A stretch of 64,000 nucleotides of DNA from Alcanivorax sp. DG881 (GCF_000155615.1 NZ_DS989915.1:2187955-2251954), one strand, 5' to 3'. Shown: positions 1 through 8,120, counted from the stretch's first letter. Translations and numbers: made by a program. The notes: generated by a model from the letters alone, not told the origin.

Positions 1-944
1 TGATCACTGTGACGCTGCAGTTGGAACAGGGCCAGATTGGTCAGCAAGTAGTTGGAGTTCCAGCTGTGGGCCGGAGTCACCCGCTCGAAACGCCCTTTCT
101 CATTCACACGACGGTGCAGGCCGTAGTGCTCAATGTAGTTGATGATTTCCAGTGCCAGCGCCGCAAAGAAGCTCTGCCCCAGGAAGAACACCACACCCAT
201 CCAGCCCCACAGCAAACCAAAGGTCACCGCGAACAAGGCAGAAATGCTGTACCACCAGATCAGCTCGTTGTAGATGCTGATATTTTTCTTGCCCTTACGC
301 TCCAGGTATTTCTTTTCCAGGCTCCAGGCATTGATGAAGTTATGCACGAACGCCTTGGGAAGGAAGTTGTACAGGCTCTGGTTGTAACGGCTTGAAGAGG
401 CGTCATCCGGAGTAGACACGTGCACATGGTGACCGCGTACGTGCTCCACCTTGAAACCCGCATAAGTCACTGTAGACAGCAGCAAACCGCCCATCCAGTT
501 TTCTACTTTGGGATCCTTGTGGATCAGCTCATGGCCCAGGTTAATGGCGATAATGCCACCCACCGTGCCGATGGACACGATCCAGCCAATCTTGCCCAAC
601 AACCCATAGTCATTGGTCATGAAGATATGGCCGGCGTAGAACAGCACCGCAATCCACACAAAGCCCATGGCAATAGCCGACACCCGGTAAAAGCGCTCTT
701 CACTCATGGTGGGCACCTGGACATCTTCGCTGGGGTTGGTCGGGTCTTTACCGATTAGGTAATCCAGTACCGGGATCACGCCGAAAATAAACACGTACAT
801 AAACCAGGCCCAATAATCCTGGGTCCCGCTTTCCACACCCACATAGGCAGAAAAAGGCACCAATGGAACCATAATGGCCCAGAAACTCAGGTAGCCGTAT
901 TTTTTCATTTTTAGCATTACATCGGCATTCATATTCTCGAACAT
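1..944 (-). CDS. alkB: Alkane 1-monooxygenase AlkB, C-terminus beyond window
   Basis: Integral-membrane non-haem di-iron alkane hydroxylase, which oxidises the terminal methyl of medium-chain n-alkanes with electrons from rubredoxin. The 314 visible codons hold the family histidine boxes: HELIH at residues 138-142, EHVRGHH at 167-173, NYIEHYGL at 269-276 and LQRHSD at about 309-314. Several hydrophobic helices precede them. The ATG at 944 is chosen because a GAGG-type ribosome site lies 8-9 bases upstream. A GntR-type gene is divergent, an arrangement I recall for alkB2 of Alcanivorax borkumensis, so this is probably the alkB2 type rather than the alkSB1GJH type. Roughly the last 70-90 residues fall outside the window. 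Confidence 0.95.
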   Translation of the reverse strand, partial: MFENMNADVMLKMKKYGYLSFWAIMVPLVPFSAYVGVESGTQDYWAWFMYVFIFGVIPVLDYLIGKDPTNPSEDVQVPTMSEERFYRVSAIAMGFVWIAVLFYAGHIFMTNDYGLLGKIGWIVSIGTVGGIIAINLGHELIHKDPKVENWMGGLLLSTVTYAGFKVEHVRGHHVHVSTPDDASSSRYNQSLYNFLPKAFVHNFINAWSLEKKYLERKGKKNISIYNELIWWYSISALFAVTFGLLWGWMGVVFFLGQSFFAALALEIINYIEHYGLHRRVNEKGRFERVTPAHSWNSNYLLTNLALFQLQRHSD

Positions 945-986
945 GGCTCACACCTCGCTAGTTCAAGCCAAACAGTAACAGTCATC

Positions 987-1003
987 AATGTGAAGGTCAC
1001 ATT
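987..1003. promoter_or_regulatory. Candidate operator, AATGTGA-agg-TCACATT
   Basis: A perfect 7-base inverted repeat with a 3-base spacer overlaps the -10 box and predicted start of the alkB promoter. A dimeric repressor bound here would block alkB transcription. The divergent GntR/FadR-type protein is the natural candidate, because such regulators bind short palindromes in the intergenic region they share with their target. The half-site resembles the CRP half-site TGTGA, but the spacing (3 instead of 6) does not fit CRP. Confidence 0.5.
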
Positions 1004-1027
1004 ATCCATGATTTCCTGAATTGTCAA
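999..1027 (-). promoter_or_regulatory. Putative sigma70 promoter of alkB
   Basis: Read on the minus strand there is TTGACA (1027-1022), a 17-base spacer, and TAATGT (1004-999). A shifted -10, GATAAT, is also possible. The predicted start near 992 leaves a leader of about 50 bases before the alkB ATG. The -35 box is a perfect consensus. The position is read from the sequence and not experimentally supported. Confidence 0.6.
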
Positions 1028-1049
1028 ACAACTCAATTAATGACATATT
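1021..1049 (+). promoter_or_regulatory. Weak candidate promoter of the GntR-type gene
   Basis: TTGTCA (1021-1026), a 17-base spacer and CATATT (1044-1049) are arranged towards the regulator gene. Its -35 box lies on the same bases as the -35 box of the divergent alkB promoter, so the two polymerases would compete. The match to consensus is only moderate. Confidence 0.3.
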
Positions 1050-1105
1050 TATCCCGATCGCGGATAATAGCCGCACGCCACACTCGCCTTACCAAGGACT
1101 CCAGC

Positions 1106-1771
1106 ATGTCGCTACAAGCGGTCAGCCTCAGCGAGCAAATCGCCCGACACCTGGGTGAGCAAATCATTACCGGTGAGCTCGCCCCCGGCAGTCGCCTGCC
1201 GGAAAACGAACTGGCCAAACAGCTTGATGTAAGCACTAACTCACTCCGTGAGGCCTTCAGGCTGCTGGAAAAGCAGCACATGATCGAACTTCAGCCGCGC
1301 AAGGGCGCTCGCGTCTGCGAGGTCACCGATGAGCAGGTTCGCGACCTGTATGAGTTCCTGTTCATGCTGCTATCACGGCTGGCCGGGCTGGCCGCTGCCC
1401 GCTGGCAACCCGGTGAAATTGAGGACCTGGTGGAGATGCTGCCCCAGCTGGAACAGCACTTTGTGAATGACGACCTACGCGCCGCGCACCAGCTGGCCTT
1501 CCGGTTTGTGGAAATCGCCACCGTGCGTTTCGCCCACAACCGCTACCTGGCCACCGATATTCAGGACCTGATCCCCCTGCTCAAGCGCTATTCGTTTATC
1601 GCCCTGCAGGAAGACACCTCGGAATTCGACGTCTCGCTACAGATCTTCAAGCGCCTGCTGGTCAACGTTGTCGGCCGCAATGTGGCCGACGCAGAAGCGG
1701 ATATCCGCGAATACGGCGACAACCAGTGCCAGATCGTCCTGCGCGCCATCGCCAAACGCAGCGCGGCGTAA
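1106..1771 (+). CDS. GntR family transcriptional regulator (FadR/FCD-like)
   Basis: A 221-residue DNA-binding regulator. Residues 1-75 form a GntR winged helix (IARHLGEQIITGELAPGSRL, then a helix-turn-helix around STNSLREAFRLLEK). The remainder is a helical effector-binding domain of the FCD/FadR type. The ATG at 1106 is preferred over an upstream in-frame ATG at 1040 because AAGGA lies 8 bases before it and the family begins close to the LSEQIA helix. The gene is divergent from alkB, so control of alkB in response to an alkane-derived ligand such as a fatty acid is likely. That role is inferred from position. Confidence 0.85.
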   Translation: MSLQAVSLSEQIARHLGEQIITGELAPGSRLPENELAKQLDVSTNSLREAFRLLEKQHMIELQPRKGARVCEVTDEQVRDLYEFLFMLLSRLAGLAAARWQPGEIEDLVEMLPQLEQHFVNDDLRAAHQLAFRFVEIATVRFAHNRYLATDIQDLIPLLKRYSFIALQEDTSEFDVSLQIFKRLLVNVVGRNVADAEADIREYGDNQCQIVLRAIAKRSAA

Positions 1772-1785
1772 GAAGGCAATGAAGA

Positions 1786-1931
1786 GTTAATAATGAATAA
1801 TTAATAACGCGCGAAGCTGGTGTCTCTGTTTTTCCAATGCATGAGGCCGCGTCTACGGGGAAGACGCGGCCTCATGTGTTTGCTCTTAGTGCTCACGTCA
1901 GGTCGCGAACTATTAATTATTCATTATTAAC
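1786..1931. repeat. Composite intergenic element: AT-word inverted arms around a GC hairpin
   Basis: The arms at 1786-1806 and 1911-1931 are perfect inverted copies, 21 bases each, built from the words TTAATAAT, GAATAAT and TTAATA. They enclose about 100 bases whose centre is the GC hairpin at 1841-1875. The same design with the same AT words recurs at 53560-53720, and a single arm occurs at 36600-36620. Confidence 0.75.
1841..1875. terminator. GC-rich hairpin, core GAGGCCGCG
   Basis: A 14-base perfect stem (ATGAGGCCGCGTCT paired with AGACGCGGCCTCAT) with a 7-base loop lies downstream of the GntR-type gene. There is no U-tract directly after it, so termination is inferred from position and stem strength. 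The core GGCCGCG is shared with hairpins at 28746, 29343, 38598 and 53618. Confidence 0.55.
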
Positions 1932-2011
1932 TATTAATTGCCTCCCCACACAATCCCCATAAAGCGCCCTTATCCCCTTGCCATGCTGGCCCTCATCACA
2001 AGGAGGCCACC

Positions 2012-3985
2012 ATGAAACTGACGCTTTTCTTCTCACTACTGCTACTGACGTTCACCGCCCAGGCAAACGGACAACGCTGGCAGGGCGAGGCTGCCACCGG
2101 CGCCTTGCTGCTGGTCGATGGCCAGGGGCAGATTCAGCCCGCCACCCTGCTGGACACCGACGCCCGCATTACCGTCAGCGGCCCGGTGGCAAAGGTCACG
2201 CTGACCCAGCGTTTTCACAATCCCAGCCAGCAGTTTCGCGAAGGGCGCTACCTGTTTCCGCTGCCGGAAAACGCCGCCGTGGACGGCATGGTGCTGACCA
2301 TCGGAGACAGGCGCATCGTCGGCCGCATCGACAGGAAGGCCGAAGCAGAAAAGACCTACCGACAGGCCCGCGCCAGTGGCAAGAAGGCCAGCCTAGTCAG
2401 CCAGCAACGCCCCAACCTGTTTACCACCGCCGTGGCCAACATCGCCCCCGGCGAAACGGTGCAAGTGGAGCTGCATTACCAGCAGACCCTGAATGTGGAT
2501 GGCCACCGCTTCCAACTGCGCCTGCCCCTCACCCTGACGCCGCGCTTCACTCCGCCCACGGAGGCACCCCACACACTGGATTCCCTGCTACGCAACACCG
2601 TAGCGGCCCCCGGCGGTACCGCCGATGCCGGCACCGCGTCCGTCCATATCGATCTGGACGCCGGTGCGCGGCTGGCCACGCTGGGCAGCCCCAGCCACGC
2701 CATCCACTACCAGCGGCACGGGCGGCGCTACACCATCACCCCAAAAGCCGGCGCCATCGCCATGGATCGGGATCTTCTGCTCAACTGGGAACTGGAAGAC
2801 ACCGGCGAACCACTGGTTACCCGCTTTCACGAAGAAATCGACGGCGAGCACTATGCCCTGCTGATGGTGGTTCCGCCGAAAACCGGCCAGGTGACAGCGC
2901 TGCCGCGGGAAACCTTGTTCATCATCGACAGCTCTGGCTCCATGGGCGGCGCGCCCATGCGCCAGGCCAAGGCCAGCCTGCACTTGGCCCTGCAGCGCCT
3001 GAAGCCCGGCGATCGTTTCAACATCACCGACTTCGACAGCCAGCACACCCTGCTGTTTGAAACGCCGGTCACGGTCAGCGATAACAGCCGCCAACAAGCG
3101 CAAGATTTCGTGGATGGCCTGCAAGCCAGCGGCGGCACTCACATGCTACCCGCCCTCAGCGCCACCCTGAGTCAGCCCGCCAGCGACGGCTACCTGCGCC
3201 AGGTGATCTTTATCACCGACGGTGCCGTGGGTAACGAAAGCGGCATCTTCCGCGCCCTCCACCAGCAACTCGGCGAAGCCCGTCTGTTCACCGTGGGCAT
3301 CGGCTCCGCCCCCAACAGCCATTTCATGACCCGCGCCGCCCAGTTCGGGCGCGGCAGCTTTACCTACATCAACGACCAGAACCAGGTACAACAAGGCATG
3401 GACACCCTGTTTCGCCGCCTGGAATCGCCGCTGATGCGCAACCTGCAGGTGCAACTCCCGGACGGCATCGTCGCCGAGCGTTGGCCGCAAAAGCTGCCGG
3501 ACCTGTATGCCGGTGAGCCCCTGCTGGTAGCCATGAAGCTGTCCGCGCCGCCGCAACAGATTACCGTCAGCGGCTACAGCACCCAACACTGGCAACAACC
3601 GGTCACCCTGCCCACCAACAACAATCACCCTGGTACCGCCAGCCTGTGGGCCCGGCGCAAGATCGCTGACCTGATGGACCGCATCACCCTGGGTGCTGCG
3701 GAAACGGATATCGCCCCGCTGATCACCGACGTGGCCCTGCGCCATCAACTGGTCAGCCGCTACACCAGCTTTATCGCCGTGGAAGAAACAGTCTCCCGGC
3801 CCGCCAATGAACCCCTGCTGCACGACACCGTTCGCAACCAGGCACCGCACGGTACGCAACACACTGCGGCTTGGCCGGGCACCGCCACGCCGGCACCGCT
3901 GTTGTGGCGGCTGGCTGGCGTGCTGCTGATGGTCTGCCTGCTGCTCTGGCTTCGTCAGCGGAGGCTGAACCATGGCGCGGCTTGA
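2012..3985 (+). CDS. Marine proteobacterial sortase target protein (VIT and VWA domains)
   Basis: A 657-residue envelope protein. It has an N-terminal signal peptide (residues 1-19, ending AQA), a VIT domain (about 25-165) and a von Willebrand A domain with the metal-ion site DSSGS at 306-310. The C-terminus has PGTATPAP, then a hydrophobic stretch (LLWRLAGVLLMVCLLLWL) and an RQRR tail, the tripartite layout of a sortase sorting signal. A strong AAGGAGG ribosome site precedes the ATG. It overlaps the sortase gene by 14 bases, so the two are co-translated and the sortase probably processes this protein. The physiological role is unknown. It resembles the family named marine sortase target (TIGR03788), by recall. 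Confidence 0.85.
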   Translation: MKLTLFFSLLLLTFTAQANGQRWQGEAATGALLLVDGQGQIQPATLLDTDARITVSGPVAKVTLTQRFHNPSQQFREGRYLFPLPENAAVDGMVLTIGDRRIVGRIDRKAEAEKTYRQARASGKKASLVSQQRPNLFTTAVANIAPGETVQVELHYQQTLNVDGHRFQLRLPLTLTPRFTPPTEAPHTLDSLLRNTVAAPGGTADAGTASVHIDLDAGARLATLGSPSHAIHYQRHGRRYTITPKAGAIAMDRDLLLNWELEDTGEPLVTRFHEEIDGEHYALLMVVPPKTGQVTALPRETLFIIDSSGSMGGAPMRQAKASLHLALQRLKPGDRFNITDFDSQHTLLFETPVTVSDNSRQQAQDFVDGLQASGGTHMLPALSATLSQPASDGYLRQVIFITDGAVGNESGIFRALHQQLGEARLFTVGIGSAPNSHFMTRAAQFGRGSFTYINDQNQVQQGMDTLFRRLESPLMRNLQVQLPDGIVAERWPQKLPDLYAGEPLLVAMKLSAPPQQITVSGYSTQHWQQPVTLPTNNNHPGTASLWARRKIADLMDRITLGAAETDIAPLITDVALRHQLVSRYTSFIAVEETVSRPANEPLLHDTVRNQAPHGTQHTAAWPGTATPAPLLWRLAGVLLMVCLLLWLRQRRLNHGAA

Positions 3986-4565
3986 ACGCGGGGTGCTGAC
4001 ACTCAGTCTGGCGGGGCTTCTGGGGCTCGCAGGCTGGGCCAGCTGGCTGGACGGCAAGGCCTGGCTGGCCCAGCACCTGATTGCCCACGCCTGGCAAACC
4101 ACCCTGGACCAGGGCGCACCCCAGCGCCCCTGGCCCTGGGCAGACACCTGGCCGCTGGCGCGCCTCACCACTCCCGCCGGGGAAACCCTCTATGTGCTGG
4201 AAAGCACCAGCGGTGAAGCCCTGGCTTTCGGGCCCGGCCGACTGGCCGGCGGCATCGGCAGCGACCAGGCCCTCACCCTGGCCGGCCACCGCGACACCCA
4301 CTTCGCCTTTCTGCAAACCCTGAACCCTGGCCAGCCCTTCGCCGTGCAATTGGCCGACGGTTCACAGCAGCATTTTCAGATCAGCAGACAGCAGGTCATC
4401 AATAGCCAACAGCATCCCTTACACATCCCCCGGGACGACCAACAGCTGATACTGATCACCTGCTACCCCTTCGGTGCCCTCACTCCCGGCGGCCCCCTGC
4501 GCTACGTGGTCACCGCCACATCGGCACCCACCAGCAACGCGGCAAATAACCATGCTGAACAATAA
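3972..4565 (+). CDS. Class GN (Gram-negative) sortase
   Basis: A 197-residue transpeptidase with one N-terminal membrane helix (residues 8-25) and a periplasmic sortase domain. The catalytic triad is visible: His106 in LAGHRDTH, Cys164 in ITCYPF and Arg177 in GPLRYVV. It starts inside the end of the VIT/VWA gene and has no other plausible target nearby, which suggests a dedicated one-enzyme one-substrate pair. Sortases of this group occur in marine proteobacteria. Whether they link the target to peptidoglycan or only cleave it is not established by the sequence. Confidence 0.88.
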   Translation: MARLERGVLTLSLAGLLGLAGWASWLDGKAWLAQHLIAHAWQTTLDQGAPQRPWPWADTWPLARLTTPAGETLYVLESTSGEALAFGPGRLAGGIGSDQALTLAGHRDTHFAFLQTLNPGQPFAVQLADGSQQHFQISRQQVINSQQHPLHIPRDDQQLILITCYPFGALTPGGPLRYVVTATSAPTSNAANNHAEQ

Positions 4566-4642
4566 ACAGACCAGGAAAAGGCAGAAAGGGAAAATGAGAA
4601 GGAGAAAGGAACAGGCCGAATGGCCAGCAAGGAAGGTATCGG

Positions 4643-4972
4643 TCAGGCGCGAGGCGCAAACATGATGATGGCCATCCCCAACAATGCCACACCGGAACCC
4701 AGCAAATCCCAGGCTGTCGGGCGAATACCGTCCACCGCCCACAACCAGAAAATCGCCATAAAAATATAAACGCCCCCGTAGGCGGCATACACCCGGCCCG
4801 CAGCAGTGGGGTGCAAGGAAAGCAACCAGGCAAACAGCGCCAGACTTAGCGCGGCTGGCACCAGCAACCAGATCGACTTGCCTTCACGCAACCACAGGTA
4901 CGGCAAGTAACAGCCCACGATCTCCGCCAGCGCCGTAATCACAAACAACGCAAACGTCTTTATTTCCGTCAC
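4643..4972 (-). CDS. ynfA: YnfA/UPF0060 family small membrane protein
   Basis: A 109-residue inner-membrane protein with four hydrophobic helices. The family pattern is visible: [16 protein letters not shown] near residue 16 and [21 protein letters not shown] in the second half. The family is related to the small multidrug resistance exporters. A transport role is assumed from family membership only. It is transcribed convergently to the sortase gene. Confidence 0.88.
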   Translation of the reverse strand: MTEIKTFALFVITALAEIVGCYLPYLWLREGKSIWLLVPAALSLALFAWLLSLHPTAAGRVYAAYGGVYIFMAIFWLWAVDGIRPTAWDLLGSGVALLGMAIIMFAPRA

Positions 4973-5021
4973 AGTTCAGCCCTTTTTCTGCTCATCCATT
5001 CACTCCGGGGCATAGGCCAGG

Positions 5022-5450
5022 TCATGACGCATTCCGGCAAACAGCCAGCGTCGCCTGCGCAAGGTAATCACAGAACGCAGCCACATCCGGATTACTAAAC
5101 TGGCTGGAAATGAACTCGCCCGGAATCAGCCCTTCATCCCAGCGCGTCGTCACCAACAGAGGATTTCCCCCATCATCACCCGGGAAAATCTCCACCACCG
5201 CATGAGTCTGGTGAATATAGATATCACGGAGATCTTTGCGGCAGCGAAAATCCTCCGTATCAGAAGCCGACCTGCACTGGTAGCCCGCGTCAGTGAAAAA
5301 CGCATTAGCACTGGAAAACAGTGCCGCACGGTTAAACGGATCCGCTGACAACGGCTCCAGTGTCCTGGTGACATCACCGGCCACATTGGTGCAGCCGGAA
5401 ACGAGCAATGTGGCCAGCAGTAATAGTCCATTCGATATTTTCATTTGCAT
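5022..5450 (-). CDS. Hypothetical lipoprotein
   Basis: A 142-residue protein with a lipoprotein signal: hydrophobic LLLLATLLVSGC with the lipobox cysteine near residue 20. The mature part has four further cysteines, which may form two disulfides. I do not recognise the family. The ATG at 5450 is preferred to the one at 5444 because AAGG lies about 5 bases upstream of it. It follows the SRPBCC gene in the same direction, separated by a terminator-like hairpin. Confidence 0.7.
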   Translation of the reverse strand: MQMKISNGLLLLATLLVSGCTNVAGDVTRTLEPLSADPFNRAALFSSANAFFTDAGYQCRSASDTEDFRCRKDLRDIYIHQTHAVVEIFPGDDGGNPLLVTTRWDEGLIPGEFISSQFSNPDVAAFCDYLAQATLAVCRNAS

Positions 5451-5473
5451 TGAAGCCTTATCTCAGCCAAGAA

Positions 5474-5494
5474 AAGGGGCGCAAAGCGCCCCTT
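5474..5494. terminator. Hairpin between SRPBCC gene and lipoprotein gene
   Basis: A 9-base stem AAGGGGCGC / GCGCCCCTT with the loop AAA lies directly after the SRPBCC gene stop. The near-symmetrical A and T flanks suggest a terminator, although the U-run is short. Confidence 0.55.
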
Positions 5495-5498
5495 CGCT

Positions 5499-5918
5499 CT
5501 ATTGTACGTTGCACTTACTTTCAACGTGCTTCTTGAAATTCTTCAAAATGCCTAACCAGCCTTGCCTCTGCTGCTCGGCGGAGTTTTCGTCCTCAGCGAC
5601 AAACGTTTCAACAACCTTAATGCCGTTTTCGACTTCCATGAAGCGAATCTCAACCTCACGATCATCCCCAAGCCGGTAACGAATCAATTTGAATGGCGAT
5701 ATCTCAGTAAACTCTCCCTCAAAGTCGAAACCTGCAGAAGCATCCTTGGCTTCCATCCGATAATTAAATTTACCGCCAACCTGAAAGTCCAGCTCTGCGC
5801 GAGGGCAACACCACTCATCAACAGCAAAATTCCATTGAACAATATCTTCTGGCGCTACCCAGGCATCCCAAACCACGCCCAAGGGCGCCTTCACTTCCAT
5901 TTCTATAACAATCTTCAT
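5499..5918 (-). CDS. SRPBCC / AHSA1-like domain protein
   Basis: A 139-residue protein with the pattern of the START-like SRPBCC fold: an N-terminal strand, then VWDAWVAPEDIVQWNF, a central beta sheet and a C-terminal helix GWLGILKNFKKHVES. Such proteins bind hydrophobic ligands, or act on Hsp90 in the eukaryotic AHSA1 group. The bacterial substrate is unknown. GAGGAA lies 6 bases before the ATG. It is the last gene before the cassette array and has no attC of its own. Confidence 0.8.
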   Translation of the reverse strand: MKIVIEMEVKAPLGVVWDAWVAPEDIVQWNFAVDEWCCPRAELDFQVGGKFNYRMEAKDASAGFDFEGEFTEISPFKLIRYRLGDDREVEIRFMEVENGIKVVETFVAEDENSAEQQRQGWLGILKNFKKHVESKCNVQ

Positions 5919-6040
5919 ACTGATTCCTCATCGAGGTTATTCATTCATCAAAAGAGGCCGGTGGTTATGCCTCAATAGATTGTCGAATAGGAAGAAAGGA
6001 AATAGACAACACTGTGTGTATTATTTCGATGGGGAGGAAG

Positions 6041-6141
6041 TAATAACGCCGCGGACACGCGCTTGTCGCGTGATCCGCCTGGGCTAAGCCGCCGGGACGG
6101 AGCGCTGCGGAGTACCGGTCGGCTTGAGCCCCTTGTCACAT
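6041..6141 (-). other. attC site, distal (left) end of array
   Basis: A long imperfect palindrome with two nested stems (GCGGA...TCCGC and GGGCTAAGCCG...CGGCTTGAGCCC). Both outer boxes are degenerate (TAATAAC on the left, GTCACAT on the right), so it is probably poorly recombinogenic and marks the end of the array. Confidence 0.6.
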
Positions 6142-6465
6142 GACAATGTCCGGGTCATACCAGACATCCTCATGATCTCCTGCCACCAAGAACCTAAAAC
6201 CCGGCGGTAGTGCCAGATAGCGCTCTATTTCTGGCAGATATTCTCGGATGTGAGAAACATGGAGTGGCTTGAAGAAATCGGATTCTTCAGACATGCCTTC
6301 ACCACACCAGATATACCATCCACAGGTGCCATTTTCAGGTTTGTTCCTGAGACCGTTAATTGGGAGTTTACCAATGGTCTCCCGCGCGATCCCAAGCTTT
6401 TCTTCACCATCGCAGGGCAAAGGTTCTGCGCTGAATCTCTTACAAACTTCTGTTTGACTCGGCAT
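6136..6465 (-). CDS. Cassette protein, Imm33-like (DUF2185) putative immunity protein
   Basis: A 109-residue cytoplasmic protein. The segments LPINGLRNKPENGTCGWYIW (residues 34-53), then FFKPLHVSHI and the C-terminal DVWYDPDIV, match my recollection of the Imm33/DUF2185 immunity-like family. Such proteins neutralise polymorphic toxins in related systems, but no toxin is adjacent, so an orphan immunity role is an inference. The stop codon lies inside the attC right box, as is common for cassette genes. It is the last cassette of the array. Confidence 0.6.
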   Translation of the reverse strand: MPSQTEVCKRFSAEPLPCDGEEKLGIARETIGKLPINGLRNKPENGTCGWYIWCGEGMSEESDFFKPLHVSHIREYLPEIERYLALPPGFRFLVAGDHEDVWYDPDIVM

Positions 6466-6486
6466 AGACTTCCCTATCTCGTGTCA

Positions 6487-6499
6487 CGCCTTGTTATGC
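6487..6499 (-). other. Truncated attC remnant
   Basis: Only the right half-site CGCCTTGTTATGC remains between two cassette genes; the paired AACGCC half is missing. The two neighbouring genes are therefore probably fused into one non-separable cassette by a deletion. Confidence 0.45.
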
Positions 6500-6916
6500 A
6501 TTTTCGAGCCTTGAAATCAGCTTGTTTTGTACCGCGCGCCACGTGCCATTCTCTCCGCCTTCCTCCCAGAGCTCCTGCAGTTCAGAGCCAGCCAGGATTT
6601 TCTTGACCGCCGCTAGCGCCTTCATGGCGTGAGTTACGTCTATTTGAGGCCTCTTTCCAAACAGAACGCCCTGCTTCTTTTCGAGCCAAACCCCAAGCTC
6701 TTTGGGGATGAAGGATGTGTCACCTGACACTGATGCAGCGATAACTTCCGCAGCGGCAAGAGCCTCAGCACAATCGGGAGACTCCAAATACGCCTCTTCA
6801 CTCAGCACTCGATTTATTGGGTACATTAGCACATCCAAACCTTTGGACTTCTCGAGCTCAAAAACCCAATCACCAGCATCGTCATTCCCGAAATTATCTT
6901 CACTCCACGCACCCAC
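6494..6916 (-). CDS. Cassette protein, DUF4259 family
   Basis: A 140-residue protein. It begins MGAWSEDNFGNDDAGDW, the typical N-terminus of DUF4259 proteins, and continues with AEALAAAEVIAA and ELQELWEEGG motifs of that family. Function is unknown. The GTG start at 6916 is chosen because AAAGGAGAG lies 6 bases upstream and the family starts exactly here. The longer reading frame from 6967 only runs through the attC site. Many DUF4259 proteins are found in accessory DNA. Confidence 0.75.
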   Translation of the reverse strand: MGAWSEDNFGNDDAGDWVFELEKSKGLDVLMYPINRVLSEEAYLESPDCAEALAAAEVIAASVSGDTSFIPKELGVWLEKKQGVLFGKRPQIDVTHAMKALAAVKKILAGSELQELWEEGGENGTWRAVQNKLISRLENA

Positions 6917-6934
6917 TAAATCTCTCCTTTGTGT

Positions 6935-6989
6935 GCACAACGCCTTGCGCAGCCGCAGCGCGAACATTGAGGGTCAGGTCTTGTTAGAT
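6935..6989 (-). other. attC site
   Basis: The left box GCACAAC and right box GTTAGAT enclose about 40 bases with the stem TTGCGC/GCGCG near the left end. It follows the lipoprotein gene that ends at 6994. Confidence 0.65.
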
Positions 6990-6993
6990 TTCT

Positions 6994-7476
6994 TCAATTT
7001 GAAAAATGGAAGGCAGGAGCCTCCTTGCTGTGACAATCACCGTAGTATTGAATATCGACGCCACCACCATTTGGAAGTTGTGTCATTACAACGGCAAGGC
7101 CCGATTTCTTATCGGTGCGCTCCGATAGTGGATCATTAAATAGCCAAACCTCATAAAACGTAGGAACCTCGTGCTTCACTATACGCGTTTCAGCCAATGC
7201 AGAAGATTGAAGATCACAATTCCTCATTATGGCACCAAATATGTCCTGCCTTACCTGAGGGGCCCGCTCAGATATGCTTTGCCCGGGAACCCCTGCCCAC
7301 TCAACATTCGCTATTGATCCCCCGCTGTCAGATGGCGTCGACACATATCGCAAGGGTGAAAATTGATTTTCTAAAGCCTGGTTGGCCGATCGCAGAGCTG
7401 CGTCACTAGCTGGATTTCCAGCGCAACCGGAAAAAATCATGGAAGAAAGTATTATTGTTAATAAATATCTGTTCAT
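6994..7476 (-). CDS. Cassette-encoded lipoprotein, unknown family
   Basis: A 160-residue protein with a clear lipoprotein signal (MNRYLLTIILSSMIFSGC, cysteine at residue 18). The mature part contains a single central cysteine and a C-terminal FHFSN. No family recognised. The start at 7476 gives the standard signal length; an in-frame ATG at 7488 is an alternative. The upstream 110 bases contain no clear attC, so this gene may share a cassette with the next two. Confidence 0.65.
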   Translation of the reverse strand: MNRYLLTIILSSMIFSGCAGNPASDAALRSANQALENQFSPLRYVSTPSDSGGSIANVEWAGVPGQSISERAPQVRQDIFGAIMRNCDLQSSALAETRIVKHEVPTFYEVWLFNDPLSERTDKKSGLAVVMTQLPNGGGVDIQYYGDCHSKEAPAFHFSN

Positions 7477-7595
7477 ACAATAACTCATCTTTAATTTGAA
7501 CGTAGGACTATCGGAGCTAGACTTTGTCTTTTTCCATTGAAGCATGGGAAAAATCCTGACCCCTAAACCTTGACCCGTAGAGGTGATTTGCGGGC

Positions 7596-8057
7596 TTACT
7601 TGGCATTGATTAATTTCACCGTAGGGGGCCTTTCAGAAACTATATCTATAACTTGGTTTAAACAATAAAATCCGTAGTGTACAAAGGGGCCAGGGTATTC
7701 TTTTGTGGCGACCGTGCCTTGGCCAATATAGTTTAAAAACGCTGACTTCGAATAAATTCGTGCAGACCCGCCTTCGAACACTTCCTCTATACCTCCAGCA
7801 TAACTTTCATCCGTTACTGCATAGGCTATGTAGTTATCGAATACAATTTCATAGCGGGCACTGCTTTCGGTTACCTCTATGGAATTGCTCTCGTTCAACA
7901 TCTCACGTAGCGCATCATTGGGCTCTTCTTCTGGTGACATGTCCGAATAAGTATTAGATACTCCAGCCTCAGCTATTACGATCCTTAAGCAATCCTTATG
8001 GGTTTCTTGTATCTCAACCATATCGAGATACTTGTGCTGGTTCATGACACTAAACAT
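7596..8057 (-). CDS. Cassette hypothetical protein
   Basis: A 153-residue acidic cytoplasmic protein. Visible features are a serine and glutamate-rich middle, a VFDNYIAYAVTDESY stretch and a C-terminal block YPGPFVHYGFYCLNQVIDIVSERPP. I have a vague recollection of the last block as conserved among small hypothetical proteins, but I cannot assign a function. An internal ATG at 8045 is an alternative start. No attC was recognised on either side. Confidence 0.55.
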   Translation of the reverse strand: MFSVMNQHKYLDMVEIQETHKDCLRIVIAEAGVSNTYSDMSPEEEPNDALREMLNESNSIEVTESSARYEIVFDNYIAYAVTDESYAGGIEEVFEGGSARIYSKSAFLNYIGQGTVATKEYPGPFVHYGFYCLNQVIDIVSERPPTVKLINAK

Positions 8058-8120
8058 AGATGAGACATCTCACTCCTGCCATAACGGGGCAGTTTGCAGA
8101 ACACATGGCCGTCGCCTCTA

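Noticed and set aside
987-1003. CRP binding site between alkB and the regulator gene
   Set aside because: The half-sites TGTGA and TCACA match CRP, but the spacer is 3 instead of 6 bases, so a different dimeric regulator is more likely.
1978-3060. A 360-codon open frame on the plus strand within the VIT/VWA gene
   Set aside because: Proline, arginine and histidine-rich translation with no family pattern; it is the +1 shadow of the sortase target gene, which has a signal peptide, VWA metal site and a strong ribosome site.
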